This document shows positions 1 through 8,650 of a stretch of 64,000 bases of DNA, piece by piece (position 1 is the first letter of the stretch; each line of letters opens with the position of its first letter). A program made the translations under genes and the position numbers. Source of the DNA: Hyphomonadaceae bacterium UBA5336. GTDB taxonomy: Bacteria > Pseudomonadota > Alphaproteobacteria > Caulobacterales > Hyphomonadaceae. Below the pieces are notes generated by a model that saw only the letters and a program-made list of their open reading frames with translations, made no database searches and was not told the origin of the DNA. Location of the stretch: positions 21,630 to 85,629 of the forward strand of contig DHQO01000008.1 in NCBI GenBank assembly GCA_002408125.1. Direction: 5' to 3'.

Positions 1-477
1 GATATAGCCATAGCCGGTCTCGGGCGTGCGCGCGGCGATCCCGAAGGTTGTGAGATAGCCCTCCTCAGCGGTGTCGGCGGCCGCGCCGACCGCATCTCGG
101 AAGGCCTGCGGCTCGGAAATGAAATGGTCGGACGGAAGCAACAGGACCAGCGCGTCTTCTTCGTCCGGAACGGCGGCGGCCATGGCGGCCACGGCGGCAG
201 TGTTCTTCCCGAAGGGTTCCAGGATAATCCTGGCCGGCGTCACACCGATCTCGGCAAGCTGAGTAGAGATCAGCTCCGCGAATCGCTCACCGCCAATGAC
301 GGAGGGAGGCGCGAATTCATGATTTCCGGCCGCGCCGCGCACACGCAGCACGGTTTCCTGGAACATGGAGCGCTCGCCGAGCATCTTCTGGAATTGCTTC
401 GGATGATGGGCGCGCGAGACCGGCCACAGGCGCGTGCCCGAACCGCCAGCCATGATCACAGGATAGATTTTCGACAT
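1..477 (-). CDS. manC: Mannose-1-phosphate guanylyltransferase, N-terminal 159 residues (runs off window)
   Basis: Makes GDP-mannose from mannose-1-phosphate and GTP in the cytoplasm, for polysaccharide and LPS sugars. The reading frame is open from an ATG at 477 to base 1 with no stop, so the C-terminus lies outside the window. Residues 9-18 carry the nucleotidyltransferase signature (MAGGSGTRLW). Further on are EPFGKNTAA, LPSDHFI and TPETGYGYI, all typical of ManC/GMP. An AGAGGGA ribosome site lies just upstream of the ATG. It is divergent from kdsD across a 276-base gap in which I see no clear promoter motif. Whether a C-terminal phosphomannose isomerase domain is fused cannot be seen. Confidence 0.9.
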   Translation of the reverse strand, partial: MSKIYPVIMAGGSGTRLWPVSRAHHPKQFQKMLGERSMFQETVLRVRGAAGNHEFAPPSVIGGERFAELISTQLAEIGVTPARIILEPFGKNTAAVAAMAAAVPDEEDALVLLLPSDHFISEPQAFRDAVGAAADTAEEGYLTTFGIAARTPETGYGYI

Positions 478-753
478 GTTATCCCTCTTACACACCGGTC
501 ATTGCACGATCCCAGCGCCGCCCCACGCAGCAAGAAACATTCCATGCATCGTGCAAGTTCCTGTGGCGCCAGTGACCACAGAACGCCGATTGTGAAAACC
601 CCCTTCCCCGGGCCGGCGTTTCAAAGCCGCTGCAATTGATCCGCAGGCGAACTTCCGTGCCCGGAGAACACACATCTGCCGCTCTTGGGCTTTTCCTTTT
701 GGGCAAGGAAGTGCTAGGCCGCGCCATCCCAGCCAACCAGCCGGAGACCCGCC

Positions 754-1725
754 ATGACGGATTCGGGCAATGACGATCTCGCCGTCGCCAGACAGGTCAT
801 CGAAATCGAGAAGGGCGGCCTCAGCGCCCTCGCCGACAGCCTCTCGGAGAGTTTTGTCCGCGCGGTCGATCTGCTGATCGGCTGTCCCGGCTATGTCATC
901 GTCGCCGGGGTCGGCAAATCCGGTCATATCGGCCAGAAGATCGCGGCCAGCCTCGCCTCCACTGGCACGCCATCCTTCTTCCTTCACCCCACCGAGGCCA
1001 GTCATGGCGATCTCGGCATGGTGGTGCCCGGCAAGACCGTGGTGCTGGCAATCTCCTATTCAGGCGAGAGCCGCGAGCTGATCGACCTGCTGCGCTTCTG
1101 CAAAAGTTCGGGCGTGGCCGTCGTGGGCATGACGCGCTCGTCGACATCCCTGCTTGGACGCAACAGCGATGTGGTGCTGGAACTGCCCGCACATGAGGAA
1201 GCTTGCCCGAACGGCCTCGCGCCGACCACCTCCACCACGATGACACTCGCCATGGGCGATGCCCTGACCGTCGCCCTGATGGCCCGGCGCGGCTTCAGCC
1301 AGGAACAGTTCGGCTCGGTCCATCCCGGCGGCAAGCTCGGCAAGTCCCTGCACACGGTGGGCGACTTTCTGATGGACCGCTCCGATCCGGTGCCGGTCGT
1401 CACCCATGATGCGAGTTTCGAGCAGGTCGTCTCGGCCATCGCCGAAGGTCGGCAGGGCTGTGTCGCCGTGCTCGACGACAGTGGCAAATACCAGGGCATC
1501 ATCACCGATGGCGACCTGCGCCGCGCCATGGGCCCCGATGCCGGCCGCGACAGCGCCCGCAACATGATGACGCCCGGTGGCACCACTTTCCTGAAACAGG
1601 ACCGTATCGCCCTGGTGATCGACACCATGACCCGGCTGCGCATCTCGAACGGCTATGTGCTGGAAGACGCCAAGCCCATCGGCGTGATCCACACCAAGGA
1701 CCTGCTCGCGGAAGGCTATATCTAA
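754..1725 (+). CDS. kdsD: D-arabinose-5-phosphate isomerase
   Basis: Interconverts ribulose-5-phosphate and arabinose-5-phosphate, the first committed step towards Kdo of lipid A/LPS. The 323 residues match the family's usual length. A SIS domain (about 35-180) contains GKSGHIGQKIA, HPTEASHGDLGMV and EACPNGLAPTTSTT, all close to the E. coli KdsD sequence. Two CBS domains follow (about 205-320), with TDGDLRR and a terminal HTKDLL motif. A GGAG ribosome site precedes the ATG. It faces the GNAT gene end to end with 10 bases between stops. The other Kdo genes kdsA and kdsB lie within 3 kb on the opposite strand. Confidence 0.95.
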   Translation: MTDSGNDDLAVARQVIEIEKGGLSALADSLSESFVRAVDLLIGCPGYVIVAGVGKSGHIGQKIAASLASTGTPSFFLHPTEASHGDLGMVVPGKTVVLAISYSGESRELIDLLRFCKSSGVAVVGMTRSSTSLLGRNSDVVLELPAHEEACPNGLAPTTSTTMTLAMGDALTVALMARRGFSQEQFGSVHPGGKLGKSLHTVGDFLMDRSDPVPVVTHDASFEQVVSAIAEGRQGCVAVLDDSGKYQGIITDGDLRRAMGPDAGRDSARNMMTPGGTTFLKQDRIALVIDTMTRLRISNGYVLEDAKPIGVIHTKDLLAEGYI

Positions 1726-1735
1726 AGTCGGTTGC

Positions 1736-2497
1736 TCATTGCGTGGGGTTCCGCCTGTAGGTCCAACTGGTCGCCCGGCGCACGGCCTTGAAACCAATAC
1801 CGGTCAGGATCGGACGGCTCATCGGCCCGGCTTCGACGAAGGCGACCTGCTTGCCCATGCCGCGCGCTGCCAGCAGCCGGGTCGCCACGAGCGAGACATA
1901 ACCGCCCTTGCCGCGCTGGCCAGGCATGGTGGACCCGCCCCGAAGCAGGATGACGGGATTGCCAGGCATTAGATTGAACTGGCCGGCAGACAGCGGCCCG
2001 CTCTCATCCTGCGACACGAAACTACGAACCTCGCCGGACGCCAGCAGCTTCGCCCGGCGTTCCGGCGAAAGGACCAACTCGTCTCCGAAGGCCGAAGAGG
2101 TTATCTGGAGAAAGACATCCAGGTCCGCCTCGGTCCGGACCTCCCTGCTCTCGAAACCTGGCGCGGGAATGGCATGAGCCAGGTCGAAGGCGAGCAGGTA
2201 GGTCTCCTCCGCCGCGGCGAAACCGGCGCAAGAGAGCGCCTCGGTCAGGCCCTCCGGCACATCCCCGTCATAGACACGCCAGATTGCCGGCAGGCGGCAG
2301 CGTTCGGTTTCCTCCACCACGGATCGAACGGCATCAGCCATGCCGCTCGCTTCAAATGCCCAGTCCGCGACATAGAACCAGCTGCCCACGAAAGCGGTAT
2401 AAGAACCGGTCGAGAATACAGAGGATGCGCCGCCACGGCCAAGCCCTGCCCGGCGGCAATAGACCTTGAAATGCTCGAACAGATCGTGATCGGTCAT
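1736..2497 (-). CDS. GNAT-family N-acetyltransferase
   Basis: A 253-residue protein whose C-terminal half (about 115-250) looks like a GNAT fold. The acetyl-CoA pyrophosphate loop reads QRGKGGY at residues 194-200, followed by a helix and a terminal strand. The N-terminal half resembles a second, degenerate GNAT-like unit. The ATG at 2497 is preferred over an upstream in-frame start that would overlap kdsA. It starts 23 bases after the kdsA stop, so it is probably the last gene of the glmS-kdsB-kdsA transcription unit. The acyl acceptor is unknown; a link to surface polysaccharide is inferred from position only. Confidence 0.75.
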   Translation of the reverse strand: MTDHDLFEHFKVYCRRAGLGRGGASSVFSTGSYTAFVGSWFYVADWAFEASGMADAVRSVVEETERCRLPAIWRVYDGDVPEGLTEALSCAGFAAAEETYLLAFDLAHAIPAPGFESREVRTEADLDVFLQITSSAFGDELVLSPERRAKLLASGEVRSFVSQDESGPLSAGQFNLMPGNPVILLRGGSTMPGQRGKGGYVSLVATRLLAARGMGKQVAFVEAGPMSRPILTGIGFKAVRRATSWTYRRNPTQ

Positions 2498-2520
2498 GAG
2501 GCGGTTACCACGCCCGGTCA

Positions 2521-3387
2521 CTAGACCGGGATCGGACCTTCCGCGGCGATCTCGTGCAGGCGTTTCAGGCGCTCCAGCAGCGGGCGCGCCGAGGCCATGG
2601 GCAGGCAGCTCGGCCCGTCGCACAGCGCCTTGTCCGGCGTCGGGTGGAACTCCAGGAACACGCCATCGGCCCCGCTCGCCACTGCCGCTGCGGCAATCAC
2701 GGCGACGCCCTCGCGCCGGCCACCGGTCGAACCGCCGGCCGTGCGCGGATCGGCGCCGGGCAGCTGCACCGCATGGGTCGCATCAATGGTCACCGGCACG
2801 CCGAGCGATTTCATCATCGGGATGCCCAGCATGTCGACGGTAAGATTGTTGTAGCCGAAGCTCACGCCCCGCTCGCACAGGATGGTCGGATTGTCGGTGG
2901 TCACCTCGCCGATCTTGGAGATGATGTTCTTGGTGTCCCAGGGCGCCATGAACTGGGCCTTCTTCACATGCAGCAGGGCCCCACGCGCTTCGGCCGCTTT
3001 CGCGCCCGCGACGACAAGGTCGGTCTGACGGCAGAGGAAGGCCGGCACCTGCAGGATATCGGCGACCTCGCAGACCGGTTCGGCCTGGTCGATTTCGTGA
3101 TAGTCGGTGATGACCGGCACGCCGAGCTGCGCCTTCACATCGGCGAGGATTTTCAGCCCCTCTTCCAATCCCGGCCCGCGATAGGAGGTGATGGAAGACC
3201 GGTTCGCCTTGTCATAGCTCGCCTTGAAGCAATAGGGCAGGCCCAGCTCATCGCAGAGCGCCTTCAGCTCGGCGCCCACCCGCAGGGCGAGGTCGCGGTC
3301 CTCAAGCACATTCAGGCCCGCCATCACAAAGAGCGGCTGGCCGGTCCCGATGGACAGGCCGTGAGGTTTCAGCGTCAGGGGAGTCAT
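2521..3387 (-). CDS. kdsA: 3-deoxy-8-phosphooctulonate synthase (Kdo-8-phosphate synthase)
   Basis: Condenses phosphoenolpyruvate with arabinose-5-phosphate to Kdo-8-phosphate, using the product of KdsD next door. The 288 residues match the family. Conserved blocks are FKASYDKANRSS, SYRGPGLEEG, PAFLCRQTDL, LCERGVSFGYNNL and CDGPS. At residue 26 the sequence has Asn (GLNVLE), as in the metal-independent E. coli enzyme, where metal-dependent forms have Cys, so this looks like the metal-independent class. It lies between the GNAT gene and the histidine phosphatase gene, all leftward. Confidence 0.96.
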   Translation of the reverse strand: MTPLTLKPHGLSIGTGQPLFVMAGLNVLEDRDLALRVGAELKALCDELGLPYCFKASYDKANRSSITSYRGPGLEEGLKILADVKAQLGVPVITDYHEIDQAEPVCEVADILQVPAFLCRQTDLVVAGAKAAEARGALLHVKKAQFMAPWDTKNIISKIGEVTTDNPTILCERGVSFGYNNLTVDMLGIPMMKSLGVPVTIDATHAVQLPGADPRTAGGSTGGRREGVAVIAAAAVASGADGVFLEFHPTPDKALCDGPSCLPMASARPLLERLKRLHEIAAEGPIPV

Positions 3388-3426
3388 GGCAGCGCCCTTG
3401 TTTGAAAGTCCACTTGGTGTGCCGGT

Positions 3427-4023
3427 TTAGGGACGCACATCCCAGGCGACAAGTTCCAGATCGAATTCGCGTACAGCGATCACGCCATAAGCGCCAGTGC
3501 GCAGTTTCAGAGGCGCCTTGCCGACCGCGCCGGCCGCTTCAAGCGCAAAGCGGGCAACGCCATTGCTGGTCACCGCGATGACATCGCCGGCGCCGTGATG
3601 GGTCTCGATCAGGAGATCCTTCCAAACCTGAACCAACCCGTCGGGATCGACCTGCCAGCCATTGGGCACGGTGGCATCGCTTTCCCATGCCGCCAGGGCT
3701 GCCTCGCCGAGACGTGCGACCACTTCGTCTTCCGGCTTGCCCTCATCCGGGCCGTAGTCGATCTCGCGCAGGCGATCGTCCACCTGGACATTCAGCACAC
3801 CCAGCGCATCGGCAATGGCCTGGGCGGTATGCAGCGTGCGTCTGAGCGGGCCGGCCACGACGCGCACGGGCTGGGTCTCGAAATCGGCGAAATGCATGGC
3901 GAGGCCACCGGCCTGCAGCTCACCGGAGGTCGACAGGTCGAGATCGGTCCGCCCACCGACGCGCAGCACCGTGTCGCCCTTGTCGAAGGTATTGCCGTGG
4001 CGGACGATATAGAGATGCTTCAT
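3427..4023 (-). CDS. Histidine-phosphatase-superfamily protein in the Kdo cluster
   Basis: A 198-residue protein of the phosphoglycerate-mutase-like fold. The first catalytic block is clear (IVRHG, R8-H9), as are a conserved Arg (R61, GPLRRT) and an acidic residue (LREIDYG, E87). Where most members have a second histidine (V-x-H-G), this one reads VTSNG at 151-155, so that His is missing. Its start overlaps the kdsB stop by four bases (ATGA), suggesting translational coupling. Position suggests a sugar-phosphate substrate, possibly Kdo-8-phosphate in place of a KdsC phosphatase, but this is inference. It could instead be a non-catalytic or altered relative. Confidence 0.8.
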   Translation of the reverse strand: MKHLYIVRHGNTFDKGDTVLRVGGRTDLDLSTSGELQAGGLAMHFADFETQPVRVVAGPLRRTLHTAQAIADALGVLNVQVDDRLREIDYGPDEGKPEDEVVARLGEAALAAWESDATVPNGWQVDPDGLVQVWKDLLIETHHGAGDVIAVTSNGVARFALEAAGAVGKAPLKLRTGAYGVIAVREFDLELVAWDVRP

Positions 4024-4838
4024 TCAAACAGCCTGCGCATCGGGTCGCCGTGATGGGCGATCAGATGCTCAGCATACTCTGCATCCTCGGGCGTATCCAC
4101 GCCCCACATGGAAAGGCTCGACGGTGTTACTTCAATCGTCTGGATCGCCACGCCGTTTTCAAGGAAGCGGAGCTGCTCCAGCCCTTCCAGCGCCTCATAA
4201 TGCCCGACAGGTGCCGACGTGAAAAGTTCAAGCGCATCAATCGTGTAGCCGTAAAGCCCGATATGACGGAACACAGGCGAGAGCCGGCTCTCCCCGCGCA
4301 GTTTCTCTTCCTTGCGGATCGCCGGCAACACCTGTTTGGAAAACCAGAAGGCGCGCCCATCATCTGCGCGAACACAGCTCGTCCCGCTGAAGGGCTGGCT
4401 CTGTTTCTGGCGGCGCACTTCATCCAGCGCGTCCCAGGTCAGGCGTATGACGGGCGTTACCACTGGCGCGCCGGTCTGGGCAGCCGTGTCGATCAGCGCC
4501 TCGATCTGCTCGGGCGGGGTGAAGGGCGCATCGCCCTGCAGGTTCACGACGAAGTCGGGAAGCGTTTCCATCATCCGCGCGGCGGCGAGCGCCCGGTCGG
4601 TGCCCGATGGCAGCTCCGGATCGGTCATCACCACCTTCGCCCCGAAGCCCTCGGCATGGGCGAAAATGTCCTCATGATCGGTCGCGATCACCGCCTCGAC
4701 GCCCTCGCGCGCAGCCGCCACGGCTTCGGCAATGCGGTAGACGCGCTCCAGCAGGGTCACGCCTGCAATCGGATGCAGCGGCTTGGCGGGAAAGCGCGTC
4801 GAGCCATGACGGGCCGGAATCACGATCAGCGTCCGCAT
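4020..4838 (-). CDS. kdsB: 3-deoxy-manno-octulosonate cytidylyltransferase (CMP-Kdo synthetase)
   Basis: Activates Kdo with CTP to CMP-Kdo for transfer to lipid A. The 272 residues match the family. The N-terminal nucleotide-binding block PARHGSTRFPAKPL is at residues 8-21, ATDHEDI follows, and MWGVDTPED lies near the C-terminus. The usual NxQGDEP metal and sugar motif reads NLQGDAP (99-105), a change of the usual Glu to Ala. The gene lies downstream of glmS and overlaps the histidine phosphatase start by four bases. A preference for a different nonulosonic or amino-Kdo sugar cannot be excluded. Confidence 0.9.
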   Translation of the reverse strand: MRTLIVIPARHGSTRFPAKPLHPIAGVTLLERVYRIAEAVAAAREGVEAVIATDHEDIFAHAEGFGAKVVMTDPELPSGTDRALAAARMMETLPDFVVNLQGDAPFTPPEQIEALIDTAAQTGAPVVTPVIRLTWDALDEVRRQKQSQPFSGTSCVRADDGRAFWFSKQVLPAIRKEEKLRGESRLSPVFRHIGLYGYTIDALELFTSAPVGHYEALEGLEQLRFLENGVAIQTIEVTPSSLSMWGVDTPEDAEYAEHLIAHHGDPMRRLFE

Positions 4839-4875
4839 CGGGAGCGCCTCCTTCAGGATTGGGTCAGCCCTTGGC

Positions 4876-6702
4876 CTACTCCACCGTCACCGATTTGGCG
4901 AGGTTGCGCGGTTGGTCAACATCCGTGCCGCAGGCAACTGCCGTATGGTAGGAGATCATCTGTACCGCCAGCGTCATGATCACCGGCGCGGAATAGAGTC
5001 CACCGGAGGGCATCACCAGCGTGCGCGCGGCAGATTTCGAACCGATTTCGGCACCGGCCTCGTCGGTGATCAACGTGACATCGGCCCCGCGCGCGGCGAC
5101 TTCCTGCATATTGGAGACGGTTTTCTCCATCAGCTCGTCCTTGGGCGCGACGACGAGGACGGGCGTGCCGGGCTCGATCAGGGCGATAGGCCCGTGCTTC
5201 AGCTCGCCGGCGGCAAAGCCCTCGGTCGGAATATAGCTGATCTCCTTCAGCTTCAGCGCGCCTTCCAGCGCGATGGGGAAGAAAGGCCCGCGGCCGAGAT
5301 AGAAGATCTGTTTCGCGCCCTTGAGGTGCGACGCGATGGCCTTGGCATCTGCCTCACGCGTCAGCGCTTCGGTCACGAGACGCGGTAGGGCCATCAGGTC
5401 GCGCGCATGAGCGGAGACGGCAGCGTCATCCAGCGTACCGCGCGCCCGGCCCGCGGCAATGGAGAGGGCTGCGAGCACGACGAGCTGGGCAGTGAATGCC
5501 TTGGTCGAGGCCACCCCAATTTCCGGACCAGCGGCGGTCGGCGCGAGCGCGGTGACCTCGCGGGCAATCGAGCTTTCCGGCACATTGACCACGCCGAGCG
5601 TCGGCACTTTCGCCTCAAGGCAATGGCGCATCGCTGCCAGCGTATCGGCGGTCTCGCCCGACTGGCTGATGAAAAGCGCCGGGCCGGAAGCGGGCAGCAC
5701 CGGGTCGCGATAACGGTATTCAGAGGCGATATCGGTCTCGAACGGCAGACGCGCGGATTTCTCGAACCAGTACTTCGCCACGCAGGCGGCGTAATAGGCC
5801 GTGCCGCAGCCGATCGCGATGGTGCGGTCAGCCGATCTGAACAGGGCATCGAATTTGGAAGTATCAGCCAGTGTGCCCTCGGCGGCATTGAGATAGGGCG
5901 CCAGCGAGCGGGAAATGCTCTCGGCCTGCTCGTGGATCTCCTTGAGCATGAAATGGGCATACTCTCCCTTCTCGGCCATGGCGGCGCTGGCAGCACTCTG
6001 CACAACAGGCCGGTCCACGCGCTCATTGGCGGCATTGTAGATTTCCGCGCTGGTCGGCGTGACGACGACCCAGTCGCCTTCCTCCAGATAGCTGAGCTTG
6101 CGGGTATAGGGCGCCAGCGCGAAGGCATCCGAGCCGAGGAACATCTCGCCCTCGCCGTATCCAAGAACCAGCGGCGAGCCCTTGCGTGCGCCGATCATCA
6201 CGCCGTCATGGCCCTCAAAAATGGCCGCGATGGCGAAGGCGCCTTCCAGCTGGGGCAGCACGGCCTGTATGGCCGCCTTCGGATCCGCGCCCTCTTCCAT
6301 CTCGCGGTGCAGGAGGTGGGCAATCACCTCGCTGTCGGTCTCGGTCGCGAATTCGTGGCCATATTTGGCAAGCTCGGCGCGGTGATCCTGGAAATTCTCG
6401 ATGATGCCATTGTGGACAATCGCCACAGGGCCGGAGCGGTGCGGGTGGGCATTGCGCTCGGTCGGCGCGCCATGGGTCGCCCAGCGCGTATGGGCAATGC
6501 CGAGATGGCCATCGACGGGATCGGATTTCAGCGCCGTGCGCAGATTTGCAATCTTGCCGGCGGCACGGCGACGCTCCAGCCCGTCCTCGCCGATCACGGC
6601 CAGACCGGCGCTGTCATAGCCGCGATACTCCAGCCGTGTCAGGCCACGCACCAGACGCTCGGTGACTTCCTTGTTTCCGGTGATCCCGACAATACCGCAC
6701 AT
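4876..6702 (-). CDS. glmS: Glutamine--fructose-6-phosphate aminotransferase (isomerizing)
   Basis: Makes glucosamine-6-phosphate from fructose-6-phosphate and glutamine, feeding UDP-GlcNAc, peptidoglycan and lipid A. The 608 residues are the standard length. The N-terminal Ntn glutaminase domain begins MCGIVGITG with the nucleophile Cys2 and contains the block HTRWATHG. Two SIS domains follow (about 285-590), with SQSGETADT, STKAFT and the C-terminal NLAKSVTVE. A GAGGAG ribosome site precedes the ATG. It is the first gene of the leftward run glmS-kdsB-phosphatase-kdsA-GNAT. I see no glmS ribozyme in the short leader. Confidence 0.97.
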   Translation of the reverse strand: MCGIVGITGNKEVTERLVRGLTRLEYRGYDSAGLAVIGEDGLERRRAAGKIANLRTALKSDPVDGHLGIAHTRWATHGAPTERNAHPHRSGPVAIVHNGIIENFQDHRAELAKYGHEFATETDSEVIAHLLHREMEEGADPKAAIQAVLPQLEGAFAIAAIFEGHDGVMIGARKGSPLVLGYGEGEMFLGSDAFALAPYTRKLSYLEEGDWVVVTPTSAEIYNAANERVDRPVVQSAASAAMAEKGEYAHFMLKEIHEQAESISRSLAPYLNAAEGTLADTSKFDALFRSADRTIAIGCGTAYYAACVAKYWFEKSARLPFETDIASEYRYRDPVLPASGPALFISQSGETADTLAAMRHCLEAKVPTLGVVNVPESSIAREVTALAPTAAGPEIGVASTKAFTAQLVVLAALSIAAGRARGTLDDAAVSAHARDLMALPRLVTEALTREADAKAIASHLKGAKQIFYLGRGPFFPIALEGALKLKEISYIPTEGFAAGELKHGPIALIEPGTPVLVVAPKDELMEKTVSNMQEVAARGADVTLITDEAGAEIGSKSAARTLVMPSGGLYSAPVIMTLAVQMISYHTAVACGTDVDQPRNLAKSVTVE

Positions 6703-6873
6703 CGGCTGACGCTCCTCGATTAACTAATACCACAAGGCCCGCCCTGCTCGGAATACAGCGTGCCTAGACGGCTTTTTCGGGGCGTTCAATTCACACCTGC
6801 AGGGGTCAGCGACACACTTCGTGAGCTTGTGACACGTCTTGACCCTGACCGGATTCGCAGGGATGCGAGCACG

Positions 6874-7788
6874 ATGACCGAGCGCGCAAAAACCTCACCC
6901 CTGCTGATCGCTGCCCTGGCCGTCCTGTCGGGCTGCCTGATCGATGTGTGCATCAAGCACCTTGCGGAAGGCATTCCCGTAGTGACGCTGACCGTCTGGC
7001 GGTTCATTTTCGGCGGGATCTATTCGCTCGTCGTGTTCTTCGCCATGCGTCGACCCTGGCCAAGCTGGGAGGCCTGGCGCTTCCACACCATGCGTGGCGC
7101 GATCCACCTCATGGCGGCCGGCGGCTTCTTCTTCGCGCTCACCCATCTGGGCCTCGCCGAAGCGACGGTGATGGGCTTTACCGCCGCGCTGATGATTGCC
7201 CCGATTGCCCGGGTTCTGCTCGGCGAGAAGTTCGGCGCCATCAGCGTCGGAGCGGCCGTGATCGGCTTTGCCGGGGCGGCAGTGGCCCTGTCCGGAGACG
7301 CCCATGCCGGCCCCACAGACGGCAACCGGACACTTGGTATTATCTCCGTGCTGGTCTCGGCCGTCGCCTATGCGACTTCGGTTGTGCTGTTGCGCATGCG
7401 GGCGCAAAAGGAAGACACGCTGACCATTGTCATGCTGGCGAATGTCCTGCCGGCGCTGATCGGGCTGCCGCTCCTCTTCACAGTCGACCCCGTCCCGGCC
7501 CTGACACAGATCCCGGTCTTTGCCGCGCTTGGCTTTTTCGGCCTGTCCGTGTGGTGGCTGATGACCATTGCCTATGGCCGCGCACCCGCCCAGCGCATCG
7601 CGCCATTGGAATATACCGGCCTGATCTGGAGCGCCCTGTTCGGCTGGCTGCTGTTTGGCGAAGTTCCCGGATGGCGGCTCTATATCGGCGCGGCGATCAT
7701 TATCGGCGCCTGCATGATGGTCGCCTTCGAAAGCCATTTCGCCACCCGCCGCGCCGCGCGCCAGGCAATCAGCAACCTTATCGAGTAA
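6874..7788 (+). CDS. DMT-superfamily (EamA) transporter
   Basis: A 304-residue inner-membrane protein with about ten hydrophobic helices in two EamA repeats (about 10-145 and 160-295), the layout of drug/metabolite exporters such as RhaT/RarD relatives. Substrate unknown. An upstream in-frame start at 6760 would add 38 polar residues before the first helix, so the ATG at 6874 is preferred. It is divergent from glmS across about 170 bases. Its last 11 bases overlap the end of the convergent SDR-like gene. Confidence 0.85.
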   Translation: MTERAKTSPLLIAALAVLSGCLIDVCIKHLAEGIPVVTLTVWRFIFGGIYSLVVFFAMRRPWPSWEAWRFHTMRGAIHLMAAGGFFFALTHLGLAEATVMGFTAALMIAPIARVLLGEKFGAISVGAAVIGFAGAAVALSGDAHAGPTDGNRTLGIISVLVSAVAYATSVVLLRMRAQKEDTLTIVMLANVLPALIGLPLLFTVDPVPALTQIPVFAALGFFGLSVWWLMTIAYGRAPAQRIAPLEYTGLIWSALFGWLLFGEVPGWRLYIGAAIIIGACMMVAFESHFATRRAARQAISNLIE

Positions 7789-8647
7789 GCCCCATCTCGG
7801 CGGCAAGGCGCGACAGGCCTTGGTCCAGAGAAATCTGCGGCTGAAGGCCAACAGGAATGGCAGCGGGATCGACGGCGGTCTTGTCCAGTTCGACCCGTTG
7901 CAGCTGCGCCGGCGAGAGCGGCGAAGGCAGGCCGAGCGCCTTCAACACCGACACCACCCAACGCCCCGGCGCGAGCGGCAGGGGCAGAACCGGCCGTCCC
8001 GGTCGTGCGGTCGTCACAGCGCGCCGGACCATCTCCCCATGGGCCAGCCGGTCAGGTCCGCCGACAGGCAGGACACCGCAGCCCGGCCAACTCCCATCGG
8101 CAAGAACCGCTGCGAGCCGCGCCAGGTCCTCAATATGGATCGGCTGCTGCATCGCCCGTCCACTGCCTGGCCGGGGCACCACGGGCCAGCGGGCCGCCAG
8201 CGTCATCAGCCGCGAGAGATTCTTGTCTCCGGGATAGCCGTAGATCATCGTCGGGCGCAGGATCGCCCAGCCGGGCGCGCCGGCAAGGATCTCACCTTCC
8301 GCCGCGCGCAACCCGTCATAGACCGGGTCTGGCCCGACAATGGCGACATTGTTGGAGGAAAAGGCCACGCCCCGCTCTACGCCCGCCTCTGACAGCGCAA
8401 GAATGGCCGGACGGGAGATCGACAGGATCGGCGTCAGCACGGCAGCGTCGATATCTGCCGCCAGCGCCTTCACCGCATCCAGATCGATAAGATCCAGTTC
8501 GCCGAGAGCAATGCCCGCGCCTGCCAGTGTCTCATCCAGCTGCGATGGTGTGCGGCGAGTAGCAAGCACTTCGTGCCCACCCGCCCGCAGACCGAGCGCA
8601 ATCCTGGCGCCCAATGGCCTGTTTGCTCCAACGACAAGTACCCGCAC
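7778..8647 (-). CDS. NAD(P)-binding atypical/extended SDR-family protein
   Basis: A 289-residue protein with an N-terminal Rossmann fold: the dinucleotide loop reads VVGANRPLG (residues 5-13), a variant of GATGFIG, and is followed by a basic TRR patch that favours NADP. RPTMIYG (a YxxxK-less active-site region) and an IHIEDLA block resemble NDUFA9-like and nmrA-like SDRs. Substrate unknown. It uses a GTG start at 8647, three bases after the YdeI-like stop, so the two are probably co-transcribed. The 3' end overlaps the DMT gene by 11 bases. Confidence 0.75.
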   Translation of the reverse strand: MRVLVVGANRPLGARIALGLRAGGHEVLATRRTPSQLDETLAGAGIALGELDLIDLDAVKALAADIDAAVLTPILSISRPAILALSEAGVERGVAFSSNNVAIVGPDPVYDGLRAAEGEILAGAPGWAILRPTMIYGYPGDKNLSRLMTLAARWPVVPRPGSGRAMQQPIHIEDLARLAAVLADGSWPGCGVLPVGGPDRLAHGEMVRRAVTTARPGRPVLPLPLAPGRWVVSVLKALGLPSPLSPAQLQRVELDKTAVDPAAIPVGLQPQISLDQGLSRLAAEMGLTR

Positions 8648-8650
8648 GAC

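Noticed and set aside
124..639. Open frame of 171 codons on the plus strand
   Set aside because: It lies antisense to the clear ManC N-terminus and has no recognisable motifs.
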